Positions 8,388 to 17,088 of a DNA stretch of 64,000 nucleotides are shown here, in pieces; the stretch's first letter is position 1; each line of letters opens with the position of its first letter. The translations under genes and the position numbers were made by a program. Under the pieces are notes generated by a model. It was not told where the DNA came from and did no database searches. It worked only from the letters and a program-made list of their open reading frames with translations. Source of the DNA: Microbacterium sp. CBA3102 (GTDB lineage: Bacteria > Actinomycetota > Actinomycetes > Actinomycetales > Microbacteriaceae); NCBI RefSeq assembly GCF_007954505.1, contig NZ_CP042412.1:3224001-3288000 (forward strand). Direction: 5' to 3'.

Positions 8388-9316
8388 TCGCCTTCATCGA
8401 CGAGCACAAGGATCGCACCGATGGTGGGCTCCGGTGGGGTGTCGAGTCGATCTGTGCCATGCTCACCCAGCACGGTTGCAAGGTCGCCCCATCGAGCTAC
8501 TACGACACCCGGAGCCGGGAGCCGTCGGCGCGGGAGGTGTCGGACGAGCGGTGGAAGCCGATCATCCTGGCCACGTGGCGCAAGCAACGGCGGCTGCTCG
8601 GCGCTCGAAAGCTCTGGTTGCGGTTGCGACGTGAGGGGCATGACATCGCCCGCCGCACGGTCGAGCGGCTCATGCGGGAGCTCGGGATCGCTGGTGTCGT
8701 CCGTGGGCGGCGCAAGAACCCGGTCGACGCGGATCCGAGGGAAAGCAGGCCGGCCGACCTCGTCGACCGGCACTTCGCCCGGTTCCGCACGAATCAGCTC
8801 TGGGTGGCCGACTTCACCTACGTGTGGACGTGGTCGGGGTGGGTGTACGTCGCGTTCGTGTTCGACGCGCACTCCCGTCGCATCCTCGGCTGGCGGGCCG
8901 CGACGAGCATGACGACCCCGTTGGTGCTGGACTGCCTCGAGATGGCGCTCTGGACTCGGCGGCGCGAAGGCGCCACCGGCTTCGCCGGACTCACGCATCA
9001 CACCGATGCCGGGTCGGTCTACACATCGATTTCGTTCACCGACCGGCTCATCGACGAGGGCATCGACCCGTCCGTCGGGTCCGTCGGTGATGCGTACGAT
9101 AACGCCCTCGCGGAGTCCCAGATCGGGCTCTACAAGTCCGAACTCATCCACCACGAAGGCCCGTGGCGCGACGTCGATCAGGTCGAGGTCGCGACCGCCG
9201 GCTGGGTGCAGTGGTTCAACACCGACCGAATCCACGGCTCGATCGACGGCCTCACCCCGCTCGAGGCCGAGCAGTTCAGCTACGCTCTGACCGAACCCCT
9301 CGAACGAGCGGGCTGA
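8366..9316 (+). CDS. IS3 family transposase OrfB (frameshifted product)
   Basis: The open frame begins at 8366, one frame behind orfA, and is probably made as an OrfA-OrfB fusion; the first ATG is 8459. HTH_21-like N-terminus (FIDEHKDRTDGGLRWGVESIC), then the rve catalytic core with DDE residues in LWVADFTYVWTW, HHTDAGSVYTSISF and SVGDAYDNALAESQIGLYK, ending WFNTDRIHGSIDGLTPLEAEQ. Complete and possibly active. Confidence 0.88.
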   Translation, partial: RPATPAIVAFIDEHKDRTDGGLRWGVESICAMLTQHGCKVAPSSYYDTRSREPSAREVSDERWKPIILATWRKQRRLLGARKLWLRLRREGHDIARRTVERLMRELGIAGVVRGRRKNPVDADPRESRPADLVDRHFARFRTNQLWVADFTYVWTWSGWVYVAFVFDAHSRRILGWRAATSMTTPLVLDCLEMALWTRRREGATGFAGLTHHTDAGSVYTSISFTDRLIDEGIDPSVGSVGDAYDNALAESQIGLYKSELIHHEGPWRDVDQVEVATAGWVQWFNTDRIHGSIDGLTPLEAEQFSYALTEPLERAG

Positions 9317-9488
9317 CACCAGAAACCAGCCCTCCGGACACGCCGGGGCGACTCATCTCGATGAAGTGCTCGAAGCTCCGACAGGATGACCGCCGCCGGC
9401 ATTGGTCGGTGCTCGGAGGCCTGCCGGGAGCGTCGGCATCACGAGGACGGACGGCTCATGCCAGGAGAACCTCGTGAGCCGAGCGAGT

Positions 9489-9653
9489 AGCCCTCTCAGA
9501 ACGTCGAGTTCCCCAGAATCGTGGCTCGGAGAGGGCTCGTCACACGGAATGTGACATCGCCTCATTGCGTTTGGCGCAGCGCCCCAGACGCCCCGCGCGT
9601 AGCCCCAGCTACCACACAGACATTACCACTGGGTGTCCCCCAAACGGAGGACA
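9489..9653 (-). ncRNA. candidate structured RNA downstream of UDG gene, copy 1
   Basis: Non-coding, begins 67 bases after the UDG stop codon, and is strongly conserved with 49697-49862. Hairpins in transcript order: 9653-9634 (TGTCC/GGACA), 9612-9599 (GTAGC-TGGG-GCTAC), 9591-9567 (GCGT/ACGC around GGCG/CGCC), 9555-9539 (GTCACA/TGTGAC), 9537-9489 (AGCCCTCTC/GAGAGGGCT) enclosing TTC-TGGG-GAA. Three hairpins present the same TGGG loop closed by C-G. No open frame fits the conservation. Confidence 0.6.
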
Positions 9654-9719
9654 TCACGGGCCGGCGCGACCCGATGTAGTGCGCGGGCATCAGCGATTGA
9701 TTCACCCCCAGAAACGGTT

Positions 9720-10331
9720 TCACCGCAACGCGGTCTCGATGTGCCAACGGAGATCTTCCACGACGTCTGCGGCGAACCATGGGTTCCTCGCGTGCCAACG
9801 AAAGTTGAGCGGCGACGGGTGCACTAGAGGGAACAGCTCAGGAAGAAACTGCTGATAATTCCGTACCGTCGCGGTCAGCGTCGCGGTCTTCGCAATCGGC
9901 AAGTACGCCTGCTGTGCGTAGCGTCCGATCAACAAAGTCAGACGAATATCAGGCATCAACGCGAAGAGCGGCGGATGCCACCTGGCCGCGAAGCCTCGAC
10001 GCGGCGGCGCATCTCCCGACCCGCTGCGACCGGGGCCGGGGTAGTAGAAGTCCATCGGCAAGAGAGCGAAATTGTCCGGGTCTCGGAACTGTCCTTCGGT
10101 GACACCAAGCCACTGCATGAGGGTGGCACCACTGGCGTCGTCCCACGGCACCCCGCTTGCCTGCGCGCGGCGTCCCGGCGCCTGGCCAATGACGGCCACG
10201 CGCGCAGCGGCACCCACCGTGTAAATGGGGTCCATGCCCTGCTCTCGCAGCGCGTTGTTGGTGGAATCGTGTATCAGCTCATCATGGATGAGCGCGAGAG
10301 GATCAAGTGCACCGTACTGCGGAGTTCCCAC
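9720..10331 (-). CDS. uracil-DNA glycosylase family protein
   Basis: 203 aa from GTG 10331. It carries the N-terminal IGQAPGRRAQASGVPWDDASG motif (water-activating loop of the UDG fold) near residues 48-68, ALLPMDFYYPGPG in the middle, and LVHPSPLNFRWHARNPWF near the C-terminus, equivalent to the DNA-intercalating HPSP loop. It should remove uracil or a related base from DNA. A paralogue lies at 49053-49658, and both are followed by the same structured non-coding region. The cupin gene 19 bp upstream is in the same orientation. Confidence 0.85.
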   Translation of the reverse strand: MGTPQYGALDPLALIHDELIHDSTNNALREQGMDPIYTVGAAARVAVIGQAPGRRAQASGVPWDDASGATLMQWLGVTEGQFRDPDNFALLPMDFYYPGPGRSGSGDAPPRRGFAARWHPPLFALMPDIRLTLLIGRYAQQAYLPIAKTATLTATVRNYQQFLPELFPLVHPSPLNFRWHARNPWFAADVVEDLRWHIETALR

Positions 10332-10350
10332 GATCCGTACGCAACCTGCT

Positions 10351-10683
10351 TCAGTGCTTCTTAACGACGGTCAGGAGGATGACTGAGTCCTCGATGGCGT
10401 CGAGTGAGTGGAGCCCGTCCGGGATGATGAGGAGGTCACCGGGAGATCCGTTCCACGACAGGTCTCCGAATCTGAGCAGGACGCGGCCCTCGAGGACTTG
10501 CAGGGTTGCCTCTCCGGAGCTTTCGTGCTCAGCCAGGCTTTCGCCGGCCTTGAGAGCAATAAGCGTTTGTCGGAGTTGATGCTCGTGTCCTCCGAAGACG
10601 GTCTTCGCGCTTCTACCACTGGACGCTTCCTTCGCCTGAGAGAGTTCGTGTCGCGCGAGGGCGATGAGTGAGGTCTTTTGCAT
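10351..10683 (-). CDS. cupin domain protein
   Basis: 110 aa, a single beta-barrel cupin. Metal-site motif 1 is degenerate (AGESLAEHESSGEATLQVLEG, with one His and Glu) and motif 2 is PGDLLIIPDGLHSL. The family binds metal or small ligands; the substrate is unknown. Directly upstream of, and co-oriented with, the UDG gene (19 bp), so likely one transcript. Confidence 0.75.
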   Translation of the reverse strand: MQKTSLIALARHELSQAKEASSGRSAKTVFGGHEHQLRQTLIALKAGESLAEHESSGEATLQVLEGRVLLRFGDLSWNGSPGDLLIIPDGLHSLDAIEDSVILLTVVKKH

Positions 10684-10833
10684 AGCATTTCCGATGTTCG
10701 AATGTCATCGTGCGTGGGGTTGCTCGGCCTTACGGGAACCAAGCTGGCCGACACAGCTTGGCTCAAGCTCGTACCTATTATCTGTCCCCGTTCGGCTTAC
10801 TCTCCGAGCCTGCCACTCGTTCAGCACGCTGGT

Positions 10834-10861
10834 CACCGAGAACGATCGTTTTCGGCGGGCG
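10834..10861. repeat. right half of palindromic element, E4
   Basis: CACCGAGAACGATCGTTT then TCGGCGGGCG: the right part of the two-part element with no clear left part beside it. It lies 150 bp upstream of the cupin start. Confidence 0.7.
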
Positions 10862-11236
10862 TCCTCTTAGCTCGGTGAAATTTTTGCCAGCGGCTTCTGG
10901 GCACCCGCTTTCTCCGCCGCCAGATGCATCGTTCCCATGCGTGTGGAGTTTGACGCTTTGTGGCGGCGTTCTGTGATCGCACGGTGTCGCAGACAGGGCA
11001 CAGTGTTGGCCTGCCCGAGGAACCATGCGGCCTTGCCGACACTCTGACACGAGGCCCAGTCGAGGTCCTCGACATCCGTGATCGTCAGACCTACCAGCGT
11101 GAGGGGCGGGAGCGTGAAGACATCGGCCGGTCGAGACCGGCCGATGTCTTCACGCGGCGGCGGGGCGCGCTGCCCGGGGTGGACCAAGACGATCCTCGTC
11201 CGCAACATCCTTACGGAGCGGTGACACAAGTAGACG
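10862..11236. other. 375 bp without a recognisable gene
   Basis: No frame here gives a protein I recognise. The only clear structure is the long perfect palindrome at 11113-11154, listed separately. Fragments of open frame on either strand look like noise. Confidence 0.5.
11113..11154. repeat. 42-bp perfect palindrome with 20-bp arms
   Basis: Arms CGTGAAGACATCGGCCGGTC and its exact reverse complement, separated by only GA. There is no T-run on either side, so it is not a standard terminator. It lies 83 bp downstream of the cupin gene at 11237-11716. Confidence 0.85.
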
Positions 11237-11716
11237 TCAGTTGGCGTGCTCGTCCGGCGCGCTGTCCTCGGGCTGGACGGTCCATGCGGGAGGCTCGTCC
11301 TTACCGGTCGCTTCGTCTTGTTCTGCCTTGTCGCTGGTTCCCTGGGTGATGCCAGGTGCGTGGTGCACCGGGGCATAAATCGCGTAGAGGCGCAGCGGTT
11401 CGTCGCCAGTGTTGATCACGTCATGCCAGGTGCCGGCGGGGACCTGGACAGACCACCCATCCGAGACGTTTTGCTCGAAGTCGAGCCGGTCCTTGGCCGG
11501 GCCCATGACGGCCCTGCCCTGTCCGGCATCGAGGCGCAGGAACTGATCGGTGTTCTGGTGGACCTCCAGGCCGATGGACTCCCCGACCGGGATAGACATC
11601 AGCGTGACCTGCAAATACTTCCCGGTCCACGCCACGCTGCGGTAGTTCTCGTTCCGCCGGGTGGCCTCTTCGATGTCGAACGCGTTCGGGCGGGGCCCGA
11701 TGTCGTTGATGGTCAT
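11237..11716 (-). CDS. cupin domain-containing protein
   Basis: 159 aa. Full cupin motifs: GLEVHQNTDQFLRLDAGQGRAVMG (motif 1, His and Glu-like positions) and VPAGTWHDVINTGDEPLRLYAIYAP (motif 2, His). The acidic 40-residue tail is probably disordered. It matches a group of stress-associated actinobacterial cupins of unknown substrate. Its ATG overlaps the stop of the upstream MFS fragment, so it was once translationally coupled to a transporter. Confidence 0.8.
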   Translation of the reverse strand: MTINDIGPRPNAFDIEEATRRNENYRSVAWTGKYLQVTLMSIPVGESIGLEVHQNTDQFLRLDAGQGRAVMGPAKDRLDFEQNVSDGWSVQVPAGTWHDVINTGDEPLRLYAIYAPVHHAPGITQGTSDKAEQDEATGKDEPPAWTVQPEDSAPDEHAN

Positions 11717-12435
11717 TGTGTTCTCCTTTTGTGCTCGGACTTCGAGTCCAAGTCAGCATCATCTTTCGGGGGGGAGTCAAGGGTGGGTGGGTTTCGGCGA
11801 ACCTCGTGGGGGGCGAGGAGAGCGAGTACGACGCCGGCCCCAGCGACGACGAGGACGCCGCTTAGTCCGGCTGCAGTGGCGCCCATGGTGGCGACCAGGG
11901 CACCGGCGAGCCCGGTGCCGATGGCGATGCCGGCCTGGTTGCCGAGCTCCATCTGCGATGAGGCGCGCCCGACCGTGCCAGCGGCATCATCGCGGACGGC
12001 GATGGAGTTGATCGTGAAACCGAGACCGGCGCCGAGCCCGGCGATGATCCAGCCCACGGCGGCGACGGGGACGGGGACGGTGGTGAGGATCACGGCACCG
12101 ATCACCGTCAAACCCGCGATGACGAGAATCGCTCCGAGGCGCGCGATGCCCCCCTTGGTCATGCCCCACTTCAGGAGCCGGGCGGGGGCATAGGCGCCGG
12201 CGGTCCACCCGATGATGCCTGCGGTCAGGACGATCCCGGCGAGTGTAGCGCTGATCCCTCGCACGCTGGTAAGGGCGAGCGGAATGAACAGGTCTGCGGT
12301 GAAGAACGCCATGGACAAGGCGGCTGCGAACACCACATTCGCCGGGAGCCCTCGACGCGCGGTGAGCGTCCCGGCAGGCAGAACCCGCCGGACGTGCGTG
12401 CGCGCCCTGACCTCGAGCTCGCGGAGGTTGCGGCT
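11713..12435 (-). pseudogene. MFS transporter, C-terminal half
   Basis: About 240 codons with roughly six membrane segments (NVVFAAALSMAFFTADLFIPLAL; GILVIAGL-type segments) and the intact C-terminus PHEVRRNPPTLDSPP. The N-terminal half is absent: upstream of ~12435 the frame runs into the terminator of the neighbouring SDR gene. Truncated and presumably non-functional. Confidence 0.75.
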
Positions 12436-12507
12436 GACGCGTTCGATACGTAATTCAGTACAGGCGTATCGAGGTGGCTGCACCACTGGGCGCCGATTTG
12501 TGGGCGC

Positions 12508-12543
12508 GAAAAAGCCCCCCGACGCAGGTCGCGTCGAGGGGCA
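12508..12543 (-). terminator. intrinsic terminator of the acetoin reductase gene
   Basis: On the minus strand: CCCCTCGACGC-gacc-TGCGTCGGGG followed by GGCTTTTT. Located 147 bp after the SDR stop codon. Confidence 0.75.
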
Positions 12544-12689
12544 GGTGAGTACGATCCGGTCGTGACTTCGTCTGATCTTCACGAGGCCTTTCCGACTGCT
12601 CGGTCTGCGGGCTGAGCTGCCGATACCGGAGGGCGCCCGGGAGGGTCACACGCCGACGCGCGGCGGGTGGTGAGACGGTCAGTGATGAC

Positions 12690-13475
12690 TCAGTTGTAAA
12701 GCATGCCGCCGTCGACGAGAAGCACCTGGCCGGTGACGTAGTCCGAGTCGGGGCCGGCGAAGAACGACACGACCTTCGCGACGTCCTCGGGGGTCTCGAT
12801 GCGGCCGAGCGCGATGCCCTCCACGTTTTCCTTGAGGTTCTGGCCGAGTGGCTTGCCGTTGATCTTGCTGAGCTCGGCGTCGATGAGTTCCCACATGCCG
12901 GTGCCGACGATGCCGGGCGCGTAAGCGTTCACCGTGATGCCCTTCGGAGCGAGCTCCTGCGCGGCCGCCTGGGTGAAGCCGCGAACGGCGAACTTCGAGG
13001 CCGAATACGCGCTGAGGATGGGGAACCCCTGGATCGACGCGATGGATGCCGCGGAGATGATCTTTCCACCGTGACCGAGCTGTTCGAACTTCGCTGCGGC
13101 CGCCTGGATGCCCCAGACCACGCTGTCGACGTTGATCCGGAAGATCTGATCGAGCTCTTCGGCGGTGATCTCGAGTACGGGCTTGATCTGGGCGATGCCG
13201 GCGTTGTTGACGATCACATCGAACCCGCCGAGCTGTTCGGCGGCTGCGTCGACAGCGGCAACGACCTGGTCGCGCTTCGACACGTCCGCAGCGACGAAGA
13301 CCGCTTTTCGGCCCAGCTGCTCGATCTCGGCGACGACCGAATCACCCTTCTCGCGCTGCGGCTCGATGTCCGCGACGGCGATGTCAAAACCGTCGGCGGC
13401 GAGACGAAGCGCGATGCCGCGCCCGATCCCCTGCCCGGCTCCGGTGACCAATGCGACCTTATCCTGAATAGCCAT
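12690..13475 (-). CDS. budC: SDR family (S)-acetoin forming diacetyl reductase
   Basis: 261 aa from ATG 13475, with AGAAGGAG upstream. Short-chain dehydrogenase with the NAD-binding TGAGQGIG at residues 11-18, NNAGIAQIKP, and the catalytic Ser-Tyr-Lys set (ISAASIAS ... AYSASKFAVRGFTQAAAQELAP). VNAYAPGIVGTGMW and the C-terminal DYVTGQVLLVDGGMLYN are characteristic of acetoin/diacetyl reductases. It should interconvert diacetyl, acetoin and 2,3-butanediol. Single-gene unit with its own terminator. Confidence 0.85.
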   Translation of the reverse strand: MAIQDKVALVTGAGQGIGRGIALRLAADGFDIAVADIEPQREKGDSVVAEIEQLGRKAVFVAADVSKRDQVVAAVDAAAEQLGGFDVIVNNAGIAQIKPVLEITAEELDQIFRINVDSVVWGIQAAAAKFEQLGHGGKIISAASIASIQGFPILSAYSASKFAVRGFTQAAAQELAPKGITVNAYAPGIVGTGMWELIDAELSKINGKPLGQNLKENVEGIALGRIETPEDVAKVVSFFAGPDSDYVTGQVLLVDGGMLYN

Positions 13476-13632
13476 TCTCGTACTCCTTCTCAAACGCGAA
13501 CGGGCGCCCAGCAGATTCGATGTTCGCGGGCCTGACGCGTCGTACAGTGCAGGGCCAGCAGAAGTGGCTGCCCGTCTCCCACTTCAACATGGCGAATCGA
13601 TTGTATTCCCTGGCGCTCCTGACGTGCCAGGG

Positions 13633-15414
13633 TCACGCCATGAACGGCATGAGTTCGGGAGGCATGGTCACAAAGGGCCGCATCATATCGCGATCCTCGT
13701 GCTCGAGGATGTGGCAGTGGTACATGTAGCGGCCGCTGTAGGCGTGGAACCGGACGGCGATCTCGACGATTTCGTGGGGGTTGACGCGGACTGTGTCTTT
13801 GAGCCCGCGCTCGTTGGCGTCGATGACGTGGTCGAGCTCGTCGTCGGGGTCGCGACCGAGAGTGATCCGCGCGCTGAGGTCGAGATCGCCGATGCCGTTG
13901 TCGGGGATCTCCCAGCCGATGGGCCGGCGCGCGAGGACCTGGAAGGGATCGAGGTGGATGTGGATGGGGTGCGTGTCATCGGTGAGGTTGATGAGCTGCC
14001 AGATCTCGTACTGGCCGAGCATCGGGAAGAACGTGGCGGTGTCCTCGAAGTGGGCGGCAACCGCGCGGTAGCGCGTCGTGTGGTCGCCGTCGGTGAGGGT
14101 GATCAGCGGACCGGTCGTCTCGTCCTCGTCGTCGACAACGGCGAGCTCACGCATGGTCAGCATGTTGGGTACGTCCTCGAACTCGCGCTCGACAAGCGCG
14201 ATGGCACGCCGCGGCGCCGCGTCCAGCTCCTCGGGTTTTGGCAGGGCGAAGTCGGTCGCCAGTTCGCGGGGCACCGGACGGTGCGCGACCGGGCCCGGGA
14301 CGACACGGAAACGCATGACCTGGGGGTACGGCAGCAGCGCGTCGAGATCCGCGGCATCGGCGGCATCAGCGGCGGGAAAGGGCGCGCCATCGAACGGAGC
14401 GCCGGCGGTGTTGTAGAGCGTGAGCTCGGTGCCCGGTTGAAGGTCCGAGAAGTCGACGAGCAGGTCGGCGCGCTCGGCTGAGGCGAGGACCAGCCCGTCG
14501 GGTGGCAGCGCGACGGGCTCGCGGAGTAGGCCCGAGTCGGTGCCGATCTGAGTGATGCGATCGAATTCGGGCACGCCGTCTCGCAGCAGCACGAGCCGGA
14601 AGGTGCGGGCGTTGGAGCCGTTGAGCACGCGGAAGCGGTACGTGGCGGGCTGGACGTCGAGGATAGGCCAGACTTTGCCGTTGACGACCGTGAACGGCGC
14701 GAAGGCCTCCATCACCCCAGGGTCGGTCTTGTGCACCAGCTGGCCGGTCAGCCGACCGCCCTCGTCGAGTCCGAAGTTACGGTCCTGCAGCAGCAGCGGC
14801 ACCTCGTACGGTGGTCCCTCGGGCAGCCCGAGGTCACGTTCGCGCTGGTCGCGGATGATCCACAGTCCCGCCAGCCCGGCGTATACGTCGAACCGAGTGA
14901 CGCCCATCACGTGGTCGTGGTACCAGAGCAGCGTCGCGCGTTGGTCCATCGGGTAGTCAAATACGGCGAGCTGGCCGGGTGCGAAGAGGTTCTCGGTCCA
15001 GCCGTCGTACACGGCCGGTGTCAGGCCACCGTGCAGGTGCACGACCGAGTGTCCCGTCAGCGCCGCGGCGTGCGGGTCCGGCGTGCCGCCGCTCAGACCG
15101 GGACTGCACTGCACAGGCACACCGTCGGCGTCGACCTCGTCGCCGACCATCGTTACGATGACGGGCAGCCCGCCGTCAAGCTCGTTGCGCCACTCGACGC
15201 GGACCGGGTGGCCGCGCTCAGCCTCGATCGTCGGGCCTGGGAGCGTGCCGTCGTAGCCCCACACACGCGACCGGGGCAGATCGCGATGGAAGCTGTGTGA
15301 GCCGGTACGGATCCGCACCGTCAGACGGCCGTTGTGATCGCGCGCGAGCAGGCGCTCGGGCAACGGCAGAACGTCGACGAACGGCGTCAGAGGCATGCGC
15401 TGCGCGGCGGCCAT
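13633..15414 (-). CDS. multicopper oxidase (CotA / bilirubin oxidase-like)
   Basis: 593 aa. All copper-binding motifs are visible: HLHGG (~residue 126), WYHDHVMG (~residue 164), HPIHIHLDPFQVL (~residue 480) and YHCHILEHEDRDMMRPF near the C-terminus with the type-1 copper His-Cys-His-Met pattern. No Sec or Tat signal is obvious, as in CotA-like enzymes. It oxidises phenolics, metals or bilirubin-type substrates with reduction of O2 to water; true substrate unknown. It stands alone, divergent from the MFS remnant at 15552. Confidence 0.88.
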   Translation of the reverse strand: MAAAQRMPLTPFVDVLPLPERLLARDHNGRLTVRIRTGSHSFHRDLPRSRVWGYDGTLPGPTIEAERGHPVRVEWRNELDGGLPVIVTMVGDEVDADGVPVQCSPGLSGGTPDPHAAALTGHSVVHLHGGLTPAVYDGWTENLFAPGQLAVFDYPMDQRATLLWYHDHVMGVTRFDVYAGLAGLWIIRDQRERDLGLPEGPPYEVPLLLQDRNFGLDEGGRLTGQLVHKTDPGVMEAFAPFTVVNGKVWPILDVQPATYRFRVLNGSNARTFRLVLLRDGVPEFDRITQIGTDSGLLREPVALPPDGLVLASAERADLLVDFSDLQPGTELTLYNTAGAPFDGAPFPAADAADAADLDALLPYPQVMRFRVVPGPVAHRPVPRELATDFALPKPEELDAAPRRAIALVEREFEDVPNMLTMRELAVVDDEDETTGPLITLTDGDHTTRYRAVAAHFEDTATFFPMLGQYEIWQLINLTDDTHPIHIHLDPFQVLARRPIGWEIPDNGIGDLDLSARITLGRDPDDELDHVIDANERGLKDTVRVNPHEIVEIAVRFHAYSGRYMYHCHILEHEDRDMMRPFVTMPPELMPFMA

Positions 15415-15551
15415 GCGCTACACGCTACCAGCCCGCCCGACGTGTCGTGGGACTATGCGCACACGGGCATAACGGATGGAGTTCCGCGCGCAGACGCGAG
15501 CGTCGAACAGAGGTCTCGCGGATGTCGCGGGCGCGGTCTAGATTCCCGGGT

Positions 15552-16046
15552 ATGAGCGCTGGGGAGCGGATCTACTCGGCGGTGTTGCACCGGGACAAGC
15601 GGGCCGAGCAGGAGCTCGATCCTGAGGTGCGACGCAATCTCGCGCCCAATGGACTTCGACTGGTGGCCGCCAACGCGCTCCAGTCCTCGGGCGATCAGAT
15701 CGTCAACGCCTCGACCGTGCTGCCGTGGCTGTTCAACGCCCTCGGCGTTCCCGTGGCGCTGACGGGCCTACTGGTGCCGATCCGCGAGTCGCTCTCGATG
15801 CTCCCGCAGGCGTTCCTCACGCCACTCATCGTCCGTGTGCGGTTCCGCAAGAGGGTGTTCATCTCCGGCGCTCTGGTGCAGGCCGCTTCGGCGGGAGTGA
15901 TCGCCGGAACCGCCGCGCTCGGGCAGGGCCTGGTCGCCGGGGTCGTGATCCTGGTCGGGCTGGCGGCGTTCGCGCTGGGGCGGTGCCTGTGCTCGATCGC
16001 CTCCAAGGACGTCCAAGGGAGGACCATACCCAAGGGCGAACTGCGA
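15552..16046 (+). pseudogene. MFS transporter, N-terminal fragment
   Basis: ATG 15552. About 165 codons with a cytoplasmic head (MSAGERIYSAVLHRDKRAEQEL) and four membrane segments (e.g. VFISGALVQAASAGVIAG). Family sequence stops at ~16046 (DVQGRTIPKGE) and the remaining frame is unrelated. Sequence up to 16260 has only short runs of protein-like frame (ANIFLDAAGADRFFGWFAN) that I cannot assign. Confidence 0.7.
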
Positions 16047-16268
16047 ACCAGTTCGGCCCGGGGCCAACATCTTTCTCGACGCGGCCGGCGCCGACAGGTT
16101 CTTCGGATGGTTCGCGAATGCCGACGTGGCGGCTCATCACACTCCGTGGCGAGGACCGCACCCGACTCGGCGAGGCACTGGACGCCGTCGGCAGCGTCGA
16201 CCGCGAACCTGGGGAGCGCAACCCCAAGCCCTTCGATGCAGGATTTGGGGCGCTGTCGTGAGAGTCAA

Positions 16269-16286
16269 TTGACACCTACGTGTCAA
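16269..16286. repeat. short palindrome at the 3' end of the conjugation operon
   Basis: TTGACAC-CTAC-GTGTCAA; overlaps the stop codon of the minus-strand gene ending at 16283. No T-run, so it could be an operator-like or recombination site rather than a terminator. Confidence 0.45.
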
Positions 16287-16876
16287 AGACGGCGCCGCGA
16301 CCACGCGGGCGCGGGCTGTCTGCGCACCACGCGCGCGGTGAGGTCCTCCGTGGTGGCTCTGGCGGCTACGCGCTCGTACACCGCGTCGAAGGGTGACAGC
16401 ACTTCAAGCTCGTAAAGATATCGGGGGCGTCGTCGACCGGAGAGCGTCTGCCCTAGCGCTTGCTGGCGCGTCGGGCGCTGCGGGAAGAAGTAGACGAGCC
16501 GGGATCGCTTGCCCCAGCGGTTCTCAGCGATGAACTGCTTCTTGCGGCACCGTTGCACTGCGAGCGTGACGGTGGCTCCTTCGTCCCATCGCTCGGGCGA
16601 GAGGTGGAAGATGTGTCGGGGTAGTTCCGCGTCGCCGCTGACCCTCCGATATGGGTTTGCTGCGGTCACGAGGACGATGACGGCGAGCAGCACCAGCAGC
16701 CCGCTCACGAACAGCGGCCACCCGAGAGCTGACCGGATCGTCACGATGCCGGCGAGGTAGAGCCCGCCGCCGATGATAGTCAGCGTCAGCACTGTGGCGA
16801 GAGCGCGGGTGCTGCGGCGTTTCACATCTGCCGGCACCCAGTCGTCGACGGCCCAGACGTCGTTGTCGTCGCTCAT
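16283..16876 (-). CDS. membrane protein of conjugation module
   Basis: 197 aa with two membrane segments (ALATVLTLTIIGGGLYLAGIVTI and WPLFVSGLLVLLAVIVLVTAA, residues ~24-75) and a soluble basic C-terminal domain. Family not recognised. It is the last gene of the minus-strand transfer operon, overlapping the preceding gene by 4 bp, so it is probably a small structural or coupling component of the actinobacterial conjugation machine. Confidence 0.65.
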   Translation of the reverse strand: MSDDNDVWAVDDWVPADVKRRSTRALATVLTLTIIGGGLYLAGIVTIRSALGWPLFVSGLLVLLAVIVLVTAANPYRRVSGDAELPRHIFHLSPERWDEGATVTLAVQRCRKKQFIAENRWGKRSRLVYFFPQRPTRQQALGQTLSGRRRPRYLYELEVLSPFDAVYERVAARATTEDLTARVVRRQPAPAWSRRRL

Positions 16877-17088
16877 GAATCGTCCTCGAGCTTTTCGGTT
16901 GGTATGAACCGCACGCGGGCCTTCTGTGCCTCGTGGCGGTCGTGTCGGGCTCTGGCATCCTGTCGCCGCTGCTGCTCGCGTGCGCGGGCTCGTGCAGCTC
17001 GGCGGGAGCGCCGGAACAGGCCGATGATCCCCACGCCGGCTACGGCTGTGACGACGCCGGCCAGGTAGCTGAGCAGTTCCGGGGGCAT
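16873..17088 (-). CDS. small membrane protein of conjugation module
   Basis: 71 aa: one N-terminal membrane helix (LLSYLAGVVTAVAGVGIIGLF) followed by a long Arg-rich helix (RRSRRAARARAREQQRRQDARARHDRHEAQ). Start ATG 17088 lies inside the 3' end of the M23 peptidase gene (49-bp overlap). Function unknown; the topology suggests a small inner-membrane adaptor. Confidence 0.6.
   Translation of the reverse strand: MPPELLSYLAGVVTAVAGVGIIGLFRRSRRAARARAREQQRRQDARARHDRHEAQKARVRFIPTEKLEDDS

Larger units (their letters stand above)
8012..9356 (+). mobile_element. complete IS3-family insertion sequence
   Basis: 1,345 bp bounded by 25-bp inverted repeats (TGAGTCGCCCCGG at each outer edge, one mismatch overall) with the TG...CA tips usual for IS3. 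It contains orfA and orfB in the -1 frame. No target duplication was seen: bases next to the left and right ends differ, which suggests a rearrangement after insertion. Confidence 0.9.

Noticed and set aside
13564..14481. 305-codon plus-strand frame opposite the multicopper oxidase
   Set aside because: Val/Glu/Asp-rich mirror translation of the oxidase; no start context or motif.
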